64,000 nucleotides of DNA from Dyella caseinilytica (GTDB taxonomy: Bacteria > Pseudomonadota > Gammaproteobacteria > Xanthomonadales > Rhodanobacteraceae): NCBI RefSeq assembly GCF_016865235.1, contig NZ_CP064030.1:1488001-1552000 (forward strand), given 5' to 3'. The notes beneath the pieces were generated by a model. It made no database searches, had not been told where the DNA came from, and saw only the letters and a program-made list of their open reading frames with translations. Positions 52,270-61,177 of this stretch are shown here, piece by piece (within the stretch, counting starts at the first letter, position 1; each line of letters starts with the position of its first letter). The translations under genes were made by a program, and so were the position numbers.

Positions 52270-52790
52270 GGCGGATCACCCGCTTCGTGTTCGAGTTGGC
52301 TGAGGTTGTTGGCGAGCTTGCGCAGCAACCGGCCGAGATGGTGCCGGTCGGTCTGGCTAAAGCCGTTGAAGATCTGCAGGAGGCTGGGAAACATGCCGGG
52401 CAGCATTTTTTGCACGAAGCGTCGTCCTGCTGCGGTGATTTGCAGTACCACTTGTCGGCGATCGGCAGCGCTGGGGCCACGTGTAATCAAACCGCGTTTG
52501 GCCAGCGCATTGGCGATACGCGTCATGTTGGTCGCGCCTTGCGAAGTGAATTCGCATAGCTCGCCGGGCGTGGAAGAGCCATCAGGACGCGAAAACAACA
52601 TCACGAGCGTGCGGAATTCGCTGTCGTTGAGTTTGTAAGGCCGAAGCTTGTGCTCGAACTCGGCCTGCAGGCGCTCAGCCACTAACAGCATGACGCGGCA
52701 AAGCTTGGCGTCCTCAGGCAGTTCCGGGATGGCTTTCCGGATGCCGTTGATACCTTCGTCAAGTCGCTTGATGTGGTCAATCAGGGACAT
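52266..52790 (-). CDS. MarR-family repressor of the efflux operon
   Basis: 174 residues from the ATG at 52790; the frame is open for 30 codons upstream, through the operator. Winged-helix region LNDSEFRTLVMLFSRPDGSS, TPGELCEFTSQGATNMTRIA and the wing GPSAADRRQVVLQIT. First gene of the operon and autoregulated by inference: an ATTTCA/TGAAAT palindrome lies 14 bases before its start. MarR proteins leave DNA when they bind phenolic or drug ligands, which would open the pump operon. Confidence 0.9.
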   Translation of the reverse strand: MSLIDHIKRLDEGINGIRKAIPELPEDAKLCRVMLLVAERLQAEFEHKLRPYKLNDSEFRTLVMLFSRPDGSSTPGELCEFTSQGATNMTRIANALAKRGLITRGPSAADRRQVVLQITAAGRRFVQKMLPGMFPSLLQIFNGFSQTDRHHLGRLLRKLANNLSQLEHEAGDPP

Positions 52791-52803
52791 TTCACTGGTG
52801 CAT

Positions 52804-52819
52804 ATTTCACTGATGAAAT
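52804..52819. promoter_or_regulatory. MarR-type operator
   Basis: ATTTCA (52804-52809), CTGA, TGAAAT (52814-52819): a perfect palindrome, with an extra half site ATTTCA at 52791-52796 next to the start codon. Position just before marR suggests self-repression. Confidence 0.6.
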
Positions 52820-52969
52820 AAATGATGCAGTGAGATTTCCGGTGTTGCAAGTGCCGTTTGGGAATGAGCCCGGTTTGCAAGGGAAATCAAACGTCGCTCC
52901 GGTGAAGACCGAGCCTCAGCGAATTCGTTGCAGCGAAGGCAATGGGTTTCGGCCTTCCTTGCCCTTCAA

Positions 52970-53015
52970 AGCTGGGCAGGTCGGTGCGTCCTCTCGGCGT
53001 ACGCCGGGATGACGA
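52970..53015. repeat. Degenerate palindromic repeat
   Basis: AAAGCTGGGCAGGTCGGTG followed by CTCGGCGTACGCCGGGATGA and CG corresponds to the unit at 36308-36348. It lies between the marR promoter and the tatD end. Confidence 0.55.
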
Positions 53016-53025
53016 TGTGCAGGTT

Positions 53026-53814
53026 CTACGAGACGGGGAGGCTTTCGGGGTTGATGCCGAACAACTGCATCAGGTTGGTCGTGGTGGCATTGGCGAGTTC
53101 TTGCGGATCTGCACCACGCAATTCGGCCACGCAACGTAAGGTATCGGTAAGGTAGGAAGGCTCGTTGCGCTCACCGCGATGCGCTGCGCCAGGCTGATCC
53201 GGCGCATCGCTCTCAAGCAGCAGATAGTCGATCGGCATGTTGGTGACGATGCGTCGCAGGCGCTGCGCGCGCTCGTAGGTGACGGGTCCGCCGATGCCGA
53301 GATGGAAGCCGATCTTCCACAATTGCTCGGCTTGTTCCTGGCTGCCGGAGAAGCTGTGCACGACACCGCGCAGGCCGCCAATGCGTCGCAGAGTGCTGGT
53401 CACTTCGTCGAGTGCGGCGCGCGCATGCAGGATCACCGGTAGACCAAATTCGCGTGCCAAGCCAAGTTGCTGGCGAAAGACATCGCGCTGCGCTTGTGCA
53501 TCGTGGCCTTCTTCATGAAAGTCCAGGCCGATCTCGCCGACCGCGACGGGGGTGCCTGTTTCCAGCCAGCGTGACAGGCTGGCGAGATCTTCGCTCCGAT
53601 GCCGGTGCATGAACATGGGGTGCATGCCGTATGCCGGAAACAGCCCGCTACCCAGCGGACACAAGGCGTGGATGCGTGGCCAGCTCGCAGCATCCGTACC
53701 CGGAATGACCTGCAACTTCACACCGGTTGCGCGGGCGCGTTCGAGCACGTCATCACGATCGGCATCGAAGCGGGCGTCGTCCAGATGGACATGGCTGTCG
53801 GCGAGCGTTGGCAT
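53026..53814 (-). CDS. TatD-family metal-dependent DNase
   Basis: 262 residues from the ATG at 53814 (a TTG at 53826 would add four). Metal-binding DSHVHLDD at the start, GEIGLDFHEEGHD (Glu ligand), HSFSGSQEQAEQLW and LESDAPDQPG (final Asp) are the TatD signature. TatD proteins are 3'-5' exonucleases or deoxyribonuclease-like amidohydrolases. It is a single gene divergent from the glycine-zipper genes. Confidence 0.92.
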   Translation of the reverse strand: MPTLADSHVHLDDARFDADRDDVLERARATGVKLQVIPGTDAASWPRIHALCPLGSGLFPAYGMHPMFMHRHRSEDLASLSRWLETGTPVAVGEIGLDFHEEGHDAQAQRDVFRQQLGLAREFGLPVILHARAALDEVTSTLRRIGGLRGVVHSFSGSQEQAEQLWKIGFHLGIGGPVTYERAQRLRRIVTNMPIDYLLLESDAPDQPGAAHRGERNEPSYLTDTLRCVAELRGADPQELANATTTNLMQLFGINPESLPVS

Positions 53815-53993
53815 GGTATCGGGCAATGGATTTATCCGGATTCGAACTGGACGCTAACTGGACTTGCGAAGGGGTCGACACTTTGGCGTTTCGGTCCTGT
53901 CCTATTCAGCATCTCGGCGCTTCAATGCGCAGCGTAAGATATCGCGGGGACGCAGCCTACGCTGCGGCTGTCTTTAAGTTAGGAGATTCAGCA

Positions 53994-54632
53994 ATGAGTA
54001 AGTTGGTAGTCAATGCATTGTGCATGGGACTGGCGGCGTCGTTCACGCTCGGCCTGACAGCCTGCAACCGGCAGGCGAGTGCCGATGCAAACGGTGCGGC
54101 GCCGGCCAGTACGGCTGCCGCGGCGGCCCAGGCGGTAGCAGTAGCGCCGGGGCAGGCTCCTGTCCAAGCGCCGCCGCAAGCGGCGGATGACGGTTACGCC
54201 CAGGTGGTCAGCGTGGTGCCGGTGCGCCAGGACGTCAACAACCCGCAGCAGGTTTGTCATGACGTGGTGATCAACCGGACCGTGCCGCCGAAGGATCAGC
54301 ATCAGATTGCCGGCATGGCCATCGGTGCGGTAGCGGGCGGCTTGCTTGGCCATTTGGTCGGGTCAGGCAAGGGCAACGGCCTGGCCACCGCGGCAGGTGC
54401 GATCGGCGGCGGTTATGCGGGCAAGAAAATCGAGGAAAGCCATCAGCAGGCAAACGTTCAATCCGAAGTCGTTCACCGTTGCAGTACCGTTGCGAATACC
54501 AGCAGTAATATCGTTGGCTATGACGTAACGTACGTCTATAACGGAGTGACACGTACCACTCGCATGGACCACGATCCCGGTGATCGCGTGAAAGTACAGC
54601 AGAGTGTTACGGTCGTCTCCGATGCCCAATGA
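53994..54632 (+). CDS. Glycine-zipper 2TM lipoprotein
   Basis: 212 residues from the ATG at 53994 with AGGAG ahead. Signal peptide with lipobox LTAC (GLTACNRQASAD), an Ala/Pro-rich linker, then the glycine-zipper hairpin AGMAIGAVAGGLLGHLVGSG and AGAIGGGYAGKKIEE, and a C-terminal beta domain with YDVTYVYNGVTRTTRMDHDP. Similar to envelope proteins of the SlyB/Rickettsia-17-kDa type. The following gene is shorter but of the same plan, 21 bases downstream. Confidence 0.88.
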   Translation: MSKLVVNALCMGLAASFTLGLTACNRQASADANGAAPASTAAAAAQAVAVAPGQAPVQAPPQAADDGYAQVVSVVPVRQDVNNPQQVCHDVVINRTVPPKDQHQIAGMAIGAVAGGLLGHLVGSGKGNGLATAAGAIGGGYAGKKIEESHQQANVQSEVVHRCSTVANTSSNIVGYDVTYVYNGVTRTTRMDHDPGDRVKVQQSVTVVSDAQ

Positions 54633-54653
54633 TCGAATCCCAAGGAGGTTGTC

Positions 54654-55130
54654 GTGAAAATCAAATCAGGCACGTTCGGTATGGCAGCTGCGCTGCTGGT
54701 GGGCACGGCAGCCCTTGCCGGCTGCCAGACCCAGCCGGTCTATCAGGGGCAGACGACCTACGGGTATCGTGGCTGCCAGAGTTGCGGTGTGGTGCAGCAG
54801 GTGCAGCAGGTCTACATCCAGCAGCAGGGCAACAACAATAACGCCGTACTGGGCACGGTGATCGGTGCAGTCGCAGGTGGTTTGCTCGGTAGCACGATCG
54901 GCCACGGTCGCGGCAATACGGCGACCACCGTGGTGGGCGCCGTGGCGGGTGGTGCGGTAGGCAATGCGATCGGCTCGCAGAACAGCCAGCCGGGCGGAAC
55001 AGTACCGGCCTGGCAGATTGTGGTTCGCTTGGATAATGGCCAGTACGCAACGGTTACGCAGGGTCCCAATCCGGGTGTGCGTCCTGGTGACTATGTTGTG
55101 ATCAGCAACAACCAGGTTTATCCGCGCTGA
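54654..55130 (+). CDS. Glycine-zipper 2TM lipoprotein
   Basis: 158 residues from a GTG preceded by AAGGAGG, an optimal ribosome site that fixes the start. Lipobox LAGC (AALAGCQTQPVYQG), a Gln/Asn-rich linker, glycine zipper GTVIGAVAGGLLGSTIGHGR and GAVAGGAVGNAIGSQ, then a C-terminal domain DNGQYATVTQGPNPGVRPGD as in outer-membrane lipoprotein SlyB. Co-transcribed with the preceding gene and closed by a terminator at 55191. Confidence 0.9.
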   Translation: MKIKSGTFGMAAALLVGTAALAGCQTQPVYQGQTTYGYRGCQSCGVVQQVQQVYIQQQGNNNNAVLGTVIGAVAGGLLGSTIGHGRGNTATTVVGAVAGGAVGNAIGSQNSQPGGTVPAWQIVVRLDNGQYATVTQGPNPGVRPGDYVVISNNQVYPR

Positions 55131-55190
55131 TGGATGCTGGTATTGAAATAGGCGTTTAGACGTCTATTTGATTAAATGCTTTGCAAATGA

Positions 55191-55217
55191 AAAGGCCCTC
55201 TTGCGAGGGCCTTTTTT
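55191..55217 (+). terminator. Rho-independent terminator after the glycine-zipper genes
   Basis: AAAGGCCCTC (55191-55200), TTGC, GAGGGCCTTT (55205-55214) and further Ts. It also lies just before the convergent cell-wall hydrolase gene end. Confidence 0.88.
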
Positions 55218-55235
55218 ATGCCGTACTTGTTGGCG

Positions 55236-55670
55236 TCAATTGAGTGAGTAGAACTTGTGGTCGCCAATCGTCACGGCGCTGTGATTGCGTGACCACACTG
55301 GTGCAATAGATGCGGTGGCGAAGTGATCTGCGCGTGGCACGAAGATACGGCGTTCGTCGGCGGGAAGGTCCCAGTTAGTGATCGATTTGCCGGCGATATC
55401 CCAGGCCTTCTGGAATGCTACGAGATTATCGATCTGCTGAGTGAGGGGAGTGGTGGTGAGTGCAAATTGATGCGGTGATTTCACCACATCACACACCGTA
55501 TCACCCCATTGACCGCGTTCGCGCCGACGCATGGCAACTTCTGCCACGGCCATCTGACCGACTGTCGACTGGCTGCGTGCTTCCAGATAGACGGTAGTCG
55601 CCAGACAAGTCTGGTCTGCGAGCGGTTGGGGCAGTACGGACATCAGCCACAACAACATGGAAAGTTTCAT
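55236..55670 (-). CDS. Cell-wall hydrolase (SleB-type), exported
   Basis: 144 residues from the ATG at 55670, with GGAGGCAGGT ahead. A short signal peptide (MKLSMLLWLMSVLPQPLA) and the hydrolase_2/SleB domain: CLATTVYLEARSQSTVGQMA with the catalytic Glu, then VCDVVKSPHQFALT and HFATASIAPVWSRN. SleB-like enzymes are lytic transglycosylases that cut peptidoglycan. A longer open frame upstream has no ribosome site. Confidence 0.85.
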   Translation of the reverse strand: MKLSMLLWLMSVLPQPLADQTCLATTVYLEARSQSTVGQMAVAEVAMRRRERGQWGDTVCDVVKSPHQFALTTTPLTQQIDNLVAFQKAWDIAGKSITNWDLPADERRIFVPRADHFATASIAPVWSRNHSAVTIGDHKFYSLN

Positions 55671-56111
55671 ACCTGCCTCCAATTTGCAGTACGCCAAGAC
55701 AACACATGCATGCCTTGACGTCGTTGCGGTGGACGGGCGGGCAGACCGTTCCACCTGGATATATCGCTGGCGCCGAAACTTGTGGCGACAGCGGTGGGCC
55801 GCAGAAACGCGGCGAAAACAACCGACATGTCCGATGTCGATCGTCATGTTTCCTGCATTGACGCTGCGGGCCGAAGGCCGTGAATGCAGCGCGTTCGCGC
55901 ATACGGCGAGTTGTCCACCGGCAAGTCTTTCTGCCGGGTCGCGCCGATCCGGACCCCTCCGGTTCGTCGCGTATGTCGGCGCCCTGTAGGCTGGTTGGGC
56001 GCCAAAAAAGTGTTGGCGGAATCTAGTGGGCCTTTTTCATCTTTGCAAGTGCCTGGCCTATTCAGTTCACGTTTTGCTCACACTGAAAGTGTGTCTCGCA
56101 AGGTATTGAAA
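55671..56111. other. Intergenic region with hairpins, no gene supported
   Basis: 441 bases between the hydrolase promoter and the ygfZ stop. It contains CTGCATT...AATGCAG with an inner GGCCGAAGGCC (about 55853-55886) and GGCGCCC...GGGCGCC (about 55978-56003); the second is followed by As on the plus strand, so it is not a terminator. Frames present are short and unlike any family I know. Confidence 0.5.
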
Positions 56112-56915
56112 TCAATCCTGCCAGCTCTCCAAAAGTGTCACTGAAACGCCGTCATCGCTAGTGTTTTCGGCACTTTGCGCGATGTTGTTGGCTGTCTCAT
56201 CGGTGATGACAGCGAGTGCTTCGATGCTGTTGTTATGCGAAATGACAGTGAGCAATCGTACGAATTCACGATCACCGCGACGCAGTTCCACGCCATCGGA
56301 AACCTCTCTGGAGAGTTTGACTCGATGAAGGTGACGTTTGTTCCCGCCGCGATAATGCAGGCGTGCAACGATCTCTTGTCCGGGATAACAACCCTTGTCC
56401 AAAGCGACCGCGCCAAGTCGATGTAATGACAATGAAGGCGGCAGGAATTCATTCAACGTTGTGTTGGAAAGCCAAGGCCAGCCTGTGTGCAGTTGCGCGA
56501 GTTGCCACGCATCATCGTGAGCTATATCGACACCCAGTTGCAGTGAGTGCGAGCCACAACCCAATCGAATGATGTCGTCTTGCGTATCGACAATATGTAC
56601 AGGAAGTGCATCGCCGGTTCGCAGCTTCATGCCTTCCGCGATCTGCAGTTTGACGCGCGAACGAAATACGAAACGACGCAACGCATCAACAAAATGTGTA
56701 GCTTCTCCGCCGCGCAAAAACACCAGCAAGCGTTCGTCGCTTAATCGAGCAAGATGGAACAGATGACGGATGCGCCCTTGTGCATCGAGCCAACTGCTGA
56801 ATTGCCACTGGCCGACGGGCAGGGTGGCAACCTGGCTGGTGAATTGGCCATGCGCGAAGGCGGTGGCGTCCGGGCCATCGATGAAGATTGCTTGGGCGGG
56901 GCTGGATGTCTGCAT
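56112..56915 (-). CDS. ygfZ: Folate-binding iron-sulfur repair protein YgfZ
   Basis: 267 residues from the ATG at 56915. The YgfZ/GcvT-like fold carries the hallmark KGCYPGQEIVARLHYRG (about residues 186-202, with the conserved Cys). YgfZ helps make or repair Fe-S clusters with folate. Its location opposite the SDH operon, whose SdhB has three Fe-S clusters, is suggestive. A longer upstream frame overlaps the sdhF4-like gene on the other strand and is rejected. Confidence 0.92.
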   Translation of the reverse strand: MQTSSPAQAIFIDGPDATAFAHGQFTSQVATLPVGQWQFSSWLDAQGRIRHLFHLARLSDERLLVFLRGGEATHFVDALRRFVFRSRVKLQIAEGMKLRTGDALPVHIVDTQDDIIRLGCGSHSLQLGVDIAHDDAWQLAQLHTGWPWLSNTTLNEFLPPSLSLHRLGAVALDKGCYPGQEIVARLHYRGGNKRHLHRVKLSREVSDGVELRRGDREFVRLLTVISHNNSIEALAVITDETANNIAQSAENTSDDGVSVTLLESWQD

Positions 56916-57038
56916 TGCGTTGTGATGGGGGCAATGGGCGTATGGTGCAAGGCCGCAAGCGGATGCCTGCAACGCTTGAGGGCGTACGTCAACCGGTTGT
57001 GCCGCTATGCCGCAAGTATTACGCTTTTGGCGATAACT

Positions 57039-57206
57039 ATGCCCGACACATCCTCCAAACCCGCCACCATTCCCGAACCCGCGAAGACGGAGCGTGCTGT
57101 AACGCCTGCTTTGCCCGCGCAGGAGCAGGAACAAGGCGGGCGACCGGCACCGGATCCCACGCGCTACGGCGATTGGGAAAAGAACGGGCGCTGCATCGAC
57201 TTCTGA
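57039..57206 (+). CDS. SDHAF4-like succinate dehydrogenase assembly factor (DUF1674)
   Basis: 55 residues. The C-terminus RYGDWEKNGRCIDF is the almost invariant end of the DUF1674/SDHAF4 family; the rest is a disordered Pro/Ala/Glu-rich stretch, as usual. In eukaryotes SDHAF4 binds flavinylated SdhA and helps it join SdhB. It lies 94 bases before sdhC in the same direction. The ATG at 57039 gives the family's usual length; a longer frame runs upstream without similarity. Confidence 0.85.
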   Translation: MPDTSSKPATIPEPAKTERAVTPALPAQEQEQGGRPAPDPTRYGDWEKNGRCIDF

Positions 57207-57300
57207 TCCACGGCGCCGGAGCTGCGTCGTGGACGCGGCGATGGAGCAGGGGAGCAGGTGGCGGTGCGGGCATCAAGCGATTCCACCCAGGATAGCCGCC

Positions 57301-57696
57301 ATGGCAGACACACAACGACCGCTTTCACCGCACCTACAGATATATAAGTGGCAAGTGCAGATGGTGACTTCCATCCTGCATCGCGCCTCCGGCATCGCCC
57401 TTGCCGTGGGCACGCTGATGGTCCTGTGGGGTCTTGTTTCACTGGCCGCTGGCGAAGACGCTTTCAACCAGTTCAAGGTCTGCAATGGCAGCCCGCTCGG
57501 CATGATCCTGCTGATCGGCTGGACCTGGTCACTTTTCTACCACCTGTGCAACGGCATCCGTCACCTGATCCAGGACGCGGGCGCCGGCTATGCCATTCCG
57601 CAATTTGTACGCTCCAGCTGGATGTCGATCATCGGTAGCCTGGTGCTGACCCTGCTCGTCTGGGCTTACGTGCTGACTGCCGGAGGTGTCGCATGA
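57301..57696 (+). CDS. sdhC: Succinate dehydrogenase cytochrome b556 subunit
   Basis: 131 residues, three membrane helices. LSPHLQIYKWQ and SILHRASGIALAVG (quinone-site Ser and Arg) near the start, HLCNGIRHLIQDAG with the haem-ligand His about residue 84. The ATG at 57301 is the family start; the frame is open 24 codons upstream. Overlaps sdhD by four bases. Confidence 0.96.
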   Translation: MADTQRPLSPHLQIYKWQVQMVTSILHRASGIALAVGTLMVLWGLVSLAAGEDAFNQFKVCNGSPLGMILLIGWTWSLFYHLCNGIRHLIQDAGAGYAIPQFVRSSWMSIIGSLVLTLLVWAYVLTAGGVA

Positions 57697-58088
57697 GCAC
57701 GAATGCCAAGGATCTGCGCAACCCACTCAAGCGTGCACGCGGGCTCGGTTCCTCCCAGTTCGGCGTCGGCCACTGGTGGACCCAGCGCGTGACCGCTGTA
57801 GCCCTGATTGTGCTGGTGCTGTGGTTTGTAACGCTGGTGTTGGGTCTACTGCACGCTGACTACGCCACTGCCCGTGCGGCCGTGGCCAAGCCGTGGAACG
57901 CGGTGCTGCTGATTGCCTTCGTGATCACCGTGTTCTGGCACGCCGTGCTTGGCCTGCAAGTGGTGATCGAAGATTACGTGCATACGCGCTGGAAGGAGAT
58001 TGTCCTTCTCGTGGCGATCAAGTTCATCGCGGTGCTTAGCGTGCTGGCCAGCACGCTGGCTGTGCTGCGCATCGCATTGGGAGCCTGA
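57693..58088 (+). CDS. sdhD: Succinate dehydrogenase membrane anchor subunit
   Basis: 131 residues, three helices. GSSQFGVGHWWTQRVTAVAL and FWHAVLGLQVVIEDYVH (haem His and the Asp-Tyr pair of the quinone pocket) identify SdhD. Five bases before sdhA. Confidence 0.95.
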   Translation: MSTNAKDLRNPLKRARGLGSSQFGVGHWWTQRVTAVALIVLVLWFVTLVLGLLHADYATARAAVAKPWNAVLLIAFVITVFWHAVLGLQVVIEDYVHTRWKEIVLLVAIKFIAVLSVLASTLAVLRIALGA

Positions 58089-58093
58089 GGCCG

Positions 58094-59881
58094 ATGGAAG
58101 CCTACAAGATTCAGCAGCACAAATATGACGTGATCGTGGTCGGCGCTGGCGGCGCGGGCCTGCGCGCCACCTTCGGCCTGGCCGAGAAGGGCCTGAAGGC
58201 CGCATGTATCACCAAGGTGTTTCCGACCCGTTCGCACACTGTGGCGGCGCAGGGTGGTATCGCCGCTGCGCTCGGCAACATGGGCGAAGACGACTGGCGC
58301 TTCCATTTCTACGACACCATCAAGGGCTCGGACTGGCTGGGCGACCAGGATGCGATCGAGTACATGTGCCGCGAGGCCATTCCCTCGATTCTGGAACTGG
58401 AACACTACGGCGTGCCGTTCTCGCGTACCGACGACGGCCGCATTTACCAGCGTCCGTTCGGTGGCATGACCACGCATTACGGCAAGGGCACCGCGCAGCG
58501 TACCTGCGCCGCCGCCGACCGTACCGGTCACGCCATCCTGCATACCTTGTATCAGCAGGCGCTGGCGCATGACGCCACCTTCTTTGTCGAATACTTCGCC
58601 ATCGATCTGATCTTCGACGACGATGGCGTGTGCCGCGGCGTGCTGGCGCTCGACATGAACGAAGGCACCTTGCATCTGTTCCGCGGGCAGTCTGTGGTAT
58701 TGGCGACGGGTGGTTACGGCCGCGCCTACTTCAGCGCCACTTCGGCACATACCTGCACCGGCGATGGCGGCGGCATGGTGCTGCGCTCGGGTCTCGCGTT
58801 GCAGGACATGGAGTTCGTGCAGTTCCATCCCACCGGCATCTACGGTGCTGGCTGCCTGATCACCGAAGGTGTGCGCGGCGAGGGCGGTTACCTCACCAAC
58901 TCCAAGGGCGAGCGCTTCATGGAGCGCTATGCGCCGAGCGCCAAGGACCTGGCTTCGCGTGACGTAGTCAGTCGTGCCATGACGGTAGAGATCCGCGAAG
59001 GCCGCGGCGTGGGCGAACACAAGGATCACGTGCATCTGAACCTGATGCACCTGGGTCCTGAAGTGATTCACGAGCGCCTGCCTGGTATCGCCGAATCCGC
59101 ACGCATCTTCGCTGGCGTCGACGTCACCAAGGAGCCGATCCCGGTACTGCCCACCGTGCACTACAACATGGGCGGCATTCCCACCAATTACTATGGCGAA
59201 GTCGTGCAGAAGAAGGGCGACGATGTGGATTCGGTGGTGCCTGGCCTATTCGCCATCGGCGAAGCGGCTTGCGTGTCGGTGCACGGCGCCAACCGCCTTG
59301 GCTCCAACTCGCTCCTCGACCTGGTGGTGTTCGGACGCGCGGTGTCGCATCGCTGCGCTGAAATCATCAAGCCAGGCTTGGCGCACAAGGACCTGCCGGC
59401 CAGCGCGCTGGACAAGGCACTCGGTCGCTTCGACGCGTTGCGTCACGCCAACGGCGGGACACCCACCGCGAAGATCCGCGCAAACATGCAGCGCACCATG
59501 CAGGATGACGCCGCCGTGTTCCGTACCGGCGAAACGCTACAGGCAGGCTCGAAGAAGATTTCCGAGGTCTACGACTCGTTCAAGGACGTGCGCGTGAGCG
59601 ACCGTTCGATGGTTTGGAACTCCGACCTGATCGAGACCTTGGAGTTGTCCAACTTGCTGGGTCAAGCCGTGGCCACCATGCATTCGGCCGCTCAGCGTGA
59701 GGAGAGCCGTGGCGCACACGCCCGCGAAGACTTCCCCGACCGCGACGACCACAACTGGATGAAGCACACGCTGGTGAAGGTCGACGAAAGCGGCAAGACC
59801 AGCTTCGACTTCCGGCCGGTGCACATGTACACCTTGACCTCCGAGGTCGAGGTGGTGCCGCCGAAGAAGCGCGTTTACTAG
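58094..59881 (+). CDS. sdhA: Succinate dehydrogenase flavoprotein subunit
   Basis: 595 residues. VVGAGGAGLRATFGLAEKG binds FAD, SHTVAAQGGIAA carries the His that holds FAD covalently, HPTGIYGAG and the catalytic Arg in LITEGVRGEGGYL, and VHGANRLGSNSLLDLVVFGR follow. It oxidises succinate to fumarate. The ribosome site is GAGCCTGAGGCCG. Confidence 0.98.
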   Translation: MEAYKIQQHKYDVIVVGAGGAGLRATFGLAEKGLKAACITKVFPTRSHTVAAQGGIAAALGNMGEDDWRFHFYDTIKGSDWLGDQDAIEYMCREAIPSILELEHYGVPFSRTDDGRIYQRPFGGMTTHYGKGTAQRTCAAADRTGHAILHTLYQQALAHDATFFVEYFAIDLIFDDDGVCRGVLALDMNEGTLHLFRGQSVVLATGGYGRAYFSATSAHTCTGDGGGMVLRSGLALQDMEFVQFHPTGIYGAGCLITEGVRGEGGYLTNSKGERFMERYAPSAKDLASRDVVSRAMTVEIREGRGVGEHKDHVHLNLMHLGPEVIHERLPGIAESARIFAGVDVTKEPIPVLPTVHYNMGGIPTNYYGEVVQKKGDDVDSVVPGLFAIGEAACVSVHGANRLGSNSLLDLVVFGRAVSHRCAEIIKPGLAHKDLPASALDKALGRFDALRHANGGTPTAKIRANMQRTMQDDAAVFRTGETLQAGSKKISEVYDSFKDVRVSDRSMVWNSDLIETLELSNLLGQAVATMHSAAQREESRGAHAREDFPDRDDHNWMKHTLVKVDESGKTSFDFRPVHMYTLTSEVEVVPPKKRVY

Positions 59882-59966
59882 TTGAAATTGGAAAGTGCGG
59901 TCATGGATGGCCGCCCTTTTGACTTTCGCGTTCAAGGACGAACGCACCAACATAGTCGAGGCAATC

Positions 59967-60749
59967 GTGGCCGAGTTCACGCTACCGAAGAATTCCAAGA
60001 TCCAGCCGGGCAAGCACTATCCGGCGAAAGACGCGAAGAAACCGCGTACGTTCCGTATCTATCGCTGGTCGCCGGATGATGGCCAGAACCCGCGCATCGA
60101 CACCTATGAAGTCGATCTGGCCGCCTGCGGCCCGATGGTTCTGGACGCGCTGCTGAAGATCAAGAACGAGATCGACCCAACGCTCACCTTGCGCCGCTCC
60201 TGCCGCGAAGGCATCTGCGGTTCGTGCGCGATGAACATCGACGGCACCAACACGCTGGCCTGTACCCGGGCCATCACGGAGTGCGCATCGGGCGACGTGA
60301 AGATCTATCCGCTGCCGCATATGCCGGTGGTGAAGGATCTGGTGCCGGATCTCACGCACTTCTACGCGCAGTTTGCTTCGATCAAGCCATGGCTGCGTAC
60401 GCAGAGCGCGACACCGGACCGCGAGCGCCTGCAGTCGCCGGAAGACCGCAAGAAGCTGGATGGTCTGTATGAGTGCATCCTATGCGCTTGCTGCTCGACC
60501 AGTTGCCCCAGCTATTGGTGGAACGGCGACCGCTACCTGGGTCCGGCAATTCTGCTGCAGGCATACCGCTGGATCGTCGACTCGCGTGACGAGGACACCG
60601 GTGCGCGCCTGGACGATCTGGAAGATCCGTTCAAGCTGTACCGCTGCCACACCATCATGAACTGCGCGCGCACCTGCCCGAAGGGTTTGAACCCGGCGAA
60701 GGCGATTGCGGAGATCAAGAAGCTGATCGTGGAGCGCCGTTCGGCTTGA
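59967..60749 (+). CDS. sdhB: Succinate dehydrogenase iron-sulfur subunit
   Basis: 260 residues from the GTG at 59967 (GAGG seven bases before), which gives the family N-terminus VAEFTLPKNSKIQPG; the frame is open upstream. Clusters: [2Fe-2S] in RRSCREGICGSCAMNIDG, [4Fe-4S] in CILCACCSTSCPSYWW, and [3Fe-4S] in CHTIMNCARTCPKGLNPAKA. It passes electrons from SdhA to quinone. Confidence 0.97.
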   Translation: MAEFTLPKNSKIQPGKHYPAKDAKKPRTFRIYRWSPDDGQNPRIDTYEVDLAACGPMVLDALLKIKNEIDPTLTLRRSCREGICGSCAMNIDGTNTLACTRAITECASGDVKIYPLPHMPVVKDLVPDLTHFYAQFASIKPWLRTQSATPDRERLQSPEDRKKLDGLYECILCACCSTSCPSYWWNGDRYLGPAILLQAYRWIVDSRDEDTGARLDDLEDPFKLYRCHTIMNCARTCPKGLNPAKAIAEIKKLIVERRSA

Positions 60750-60802
60750 TGGGTTTCTACCCAAAGCTTCGGTATAGCGCCATGGCTAGTTTTACCTCGT
60801 TG

Positions 60803-60878
60803 TCATTCCCGCGAAAGCGGGAATCCATGTTGCCCTTTGACGAAAGACGTCAATGGATTCCCGCTTTCGCGGGCATGA
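60803..60878. repeat. Inverted pair of GAAA-loop palindromic repeats (BIME-like)
   Basis: ATTCCCGC, GAAA, GCGGGAAT (60805-60824) and its mirror GATTCCCGC, TTTC, GCGGG (60857-60875) face each other with TCCATG and CAATGGA inside, so the whole 76 bases is one long palindrome. It separates sdhB from sdhE in what is usually a continuous operon. The unit class matches 22653-22670. Confidence 0.85.
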
Positions 60879-60928
60879 CGGCGAGGAAAATTGGAAGATT
60901 TCTTCACCCTCGAAGCGGTGGATGCTAA

Positions 60929-61177
60929 ATGGACACGGAGCGTTTCAAGCGACTTCGCTGGCGCACCCGCCGCGGCACGCGCGAGCTTGACGCCTTGTTT
61001 GGCGGCTGGCTGGAAACCTCGTTCCCTACCGCCGATGAAGCGCAGCGCCAGGCCTTCGACGAACTGCTCGATGTGCAGGACCCTGATCTATGGGACTGGG
61101 TGATGGGGCACGCCCAGCCGCCGCGTGCGGATTGGCAGGCGATCATCGATGACATCCGCACCCGCCATCGGCTTTGA
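60929..61177 (+). CDS. sdhE: FAD assembly factor SdhE
   Basis: 82 residues. The RGxxELD motif (RRGTRELDALFGGWLE, about residues 14-29) and the end LDVQDPDLWDWVMG fit the SdhE/SDHAF2 family, which promotes covalent flavinylation of SdhA. Encoded after sdhB, though separated by a repeat pair; it overlaps the YgfX gene by 29 bases. Confidence 0.93.
   Translation: MDTERFKRLRWRTRRGTRELDALFGGWLETSFPTADEAQRQAFDELLDVQDPDLWDWVMGHAQPPRADWQAIIDDIRTRHRL

Noticed and set aside
55978..56003. GGCGCCC/GGGCGCC hairpin followed by AAAAAA
   Set aside because: The A-run follows on the plus strand, so neither strand has a hairpin followed by Ts; not a Rho-independent terminator.
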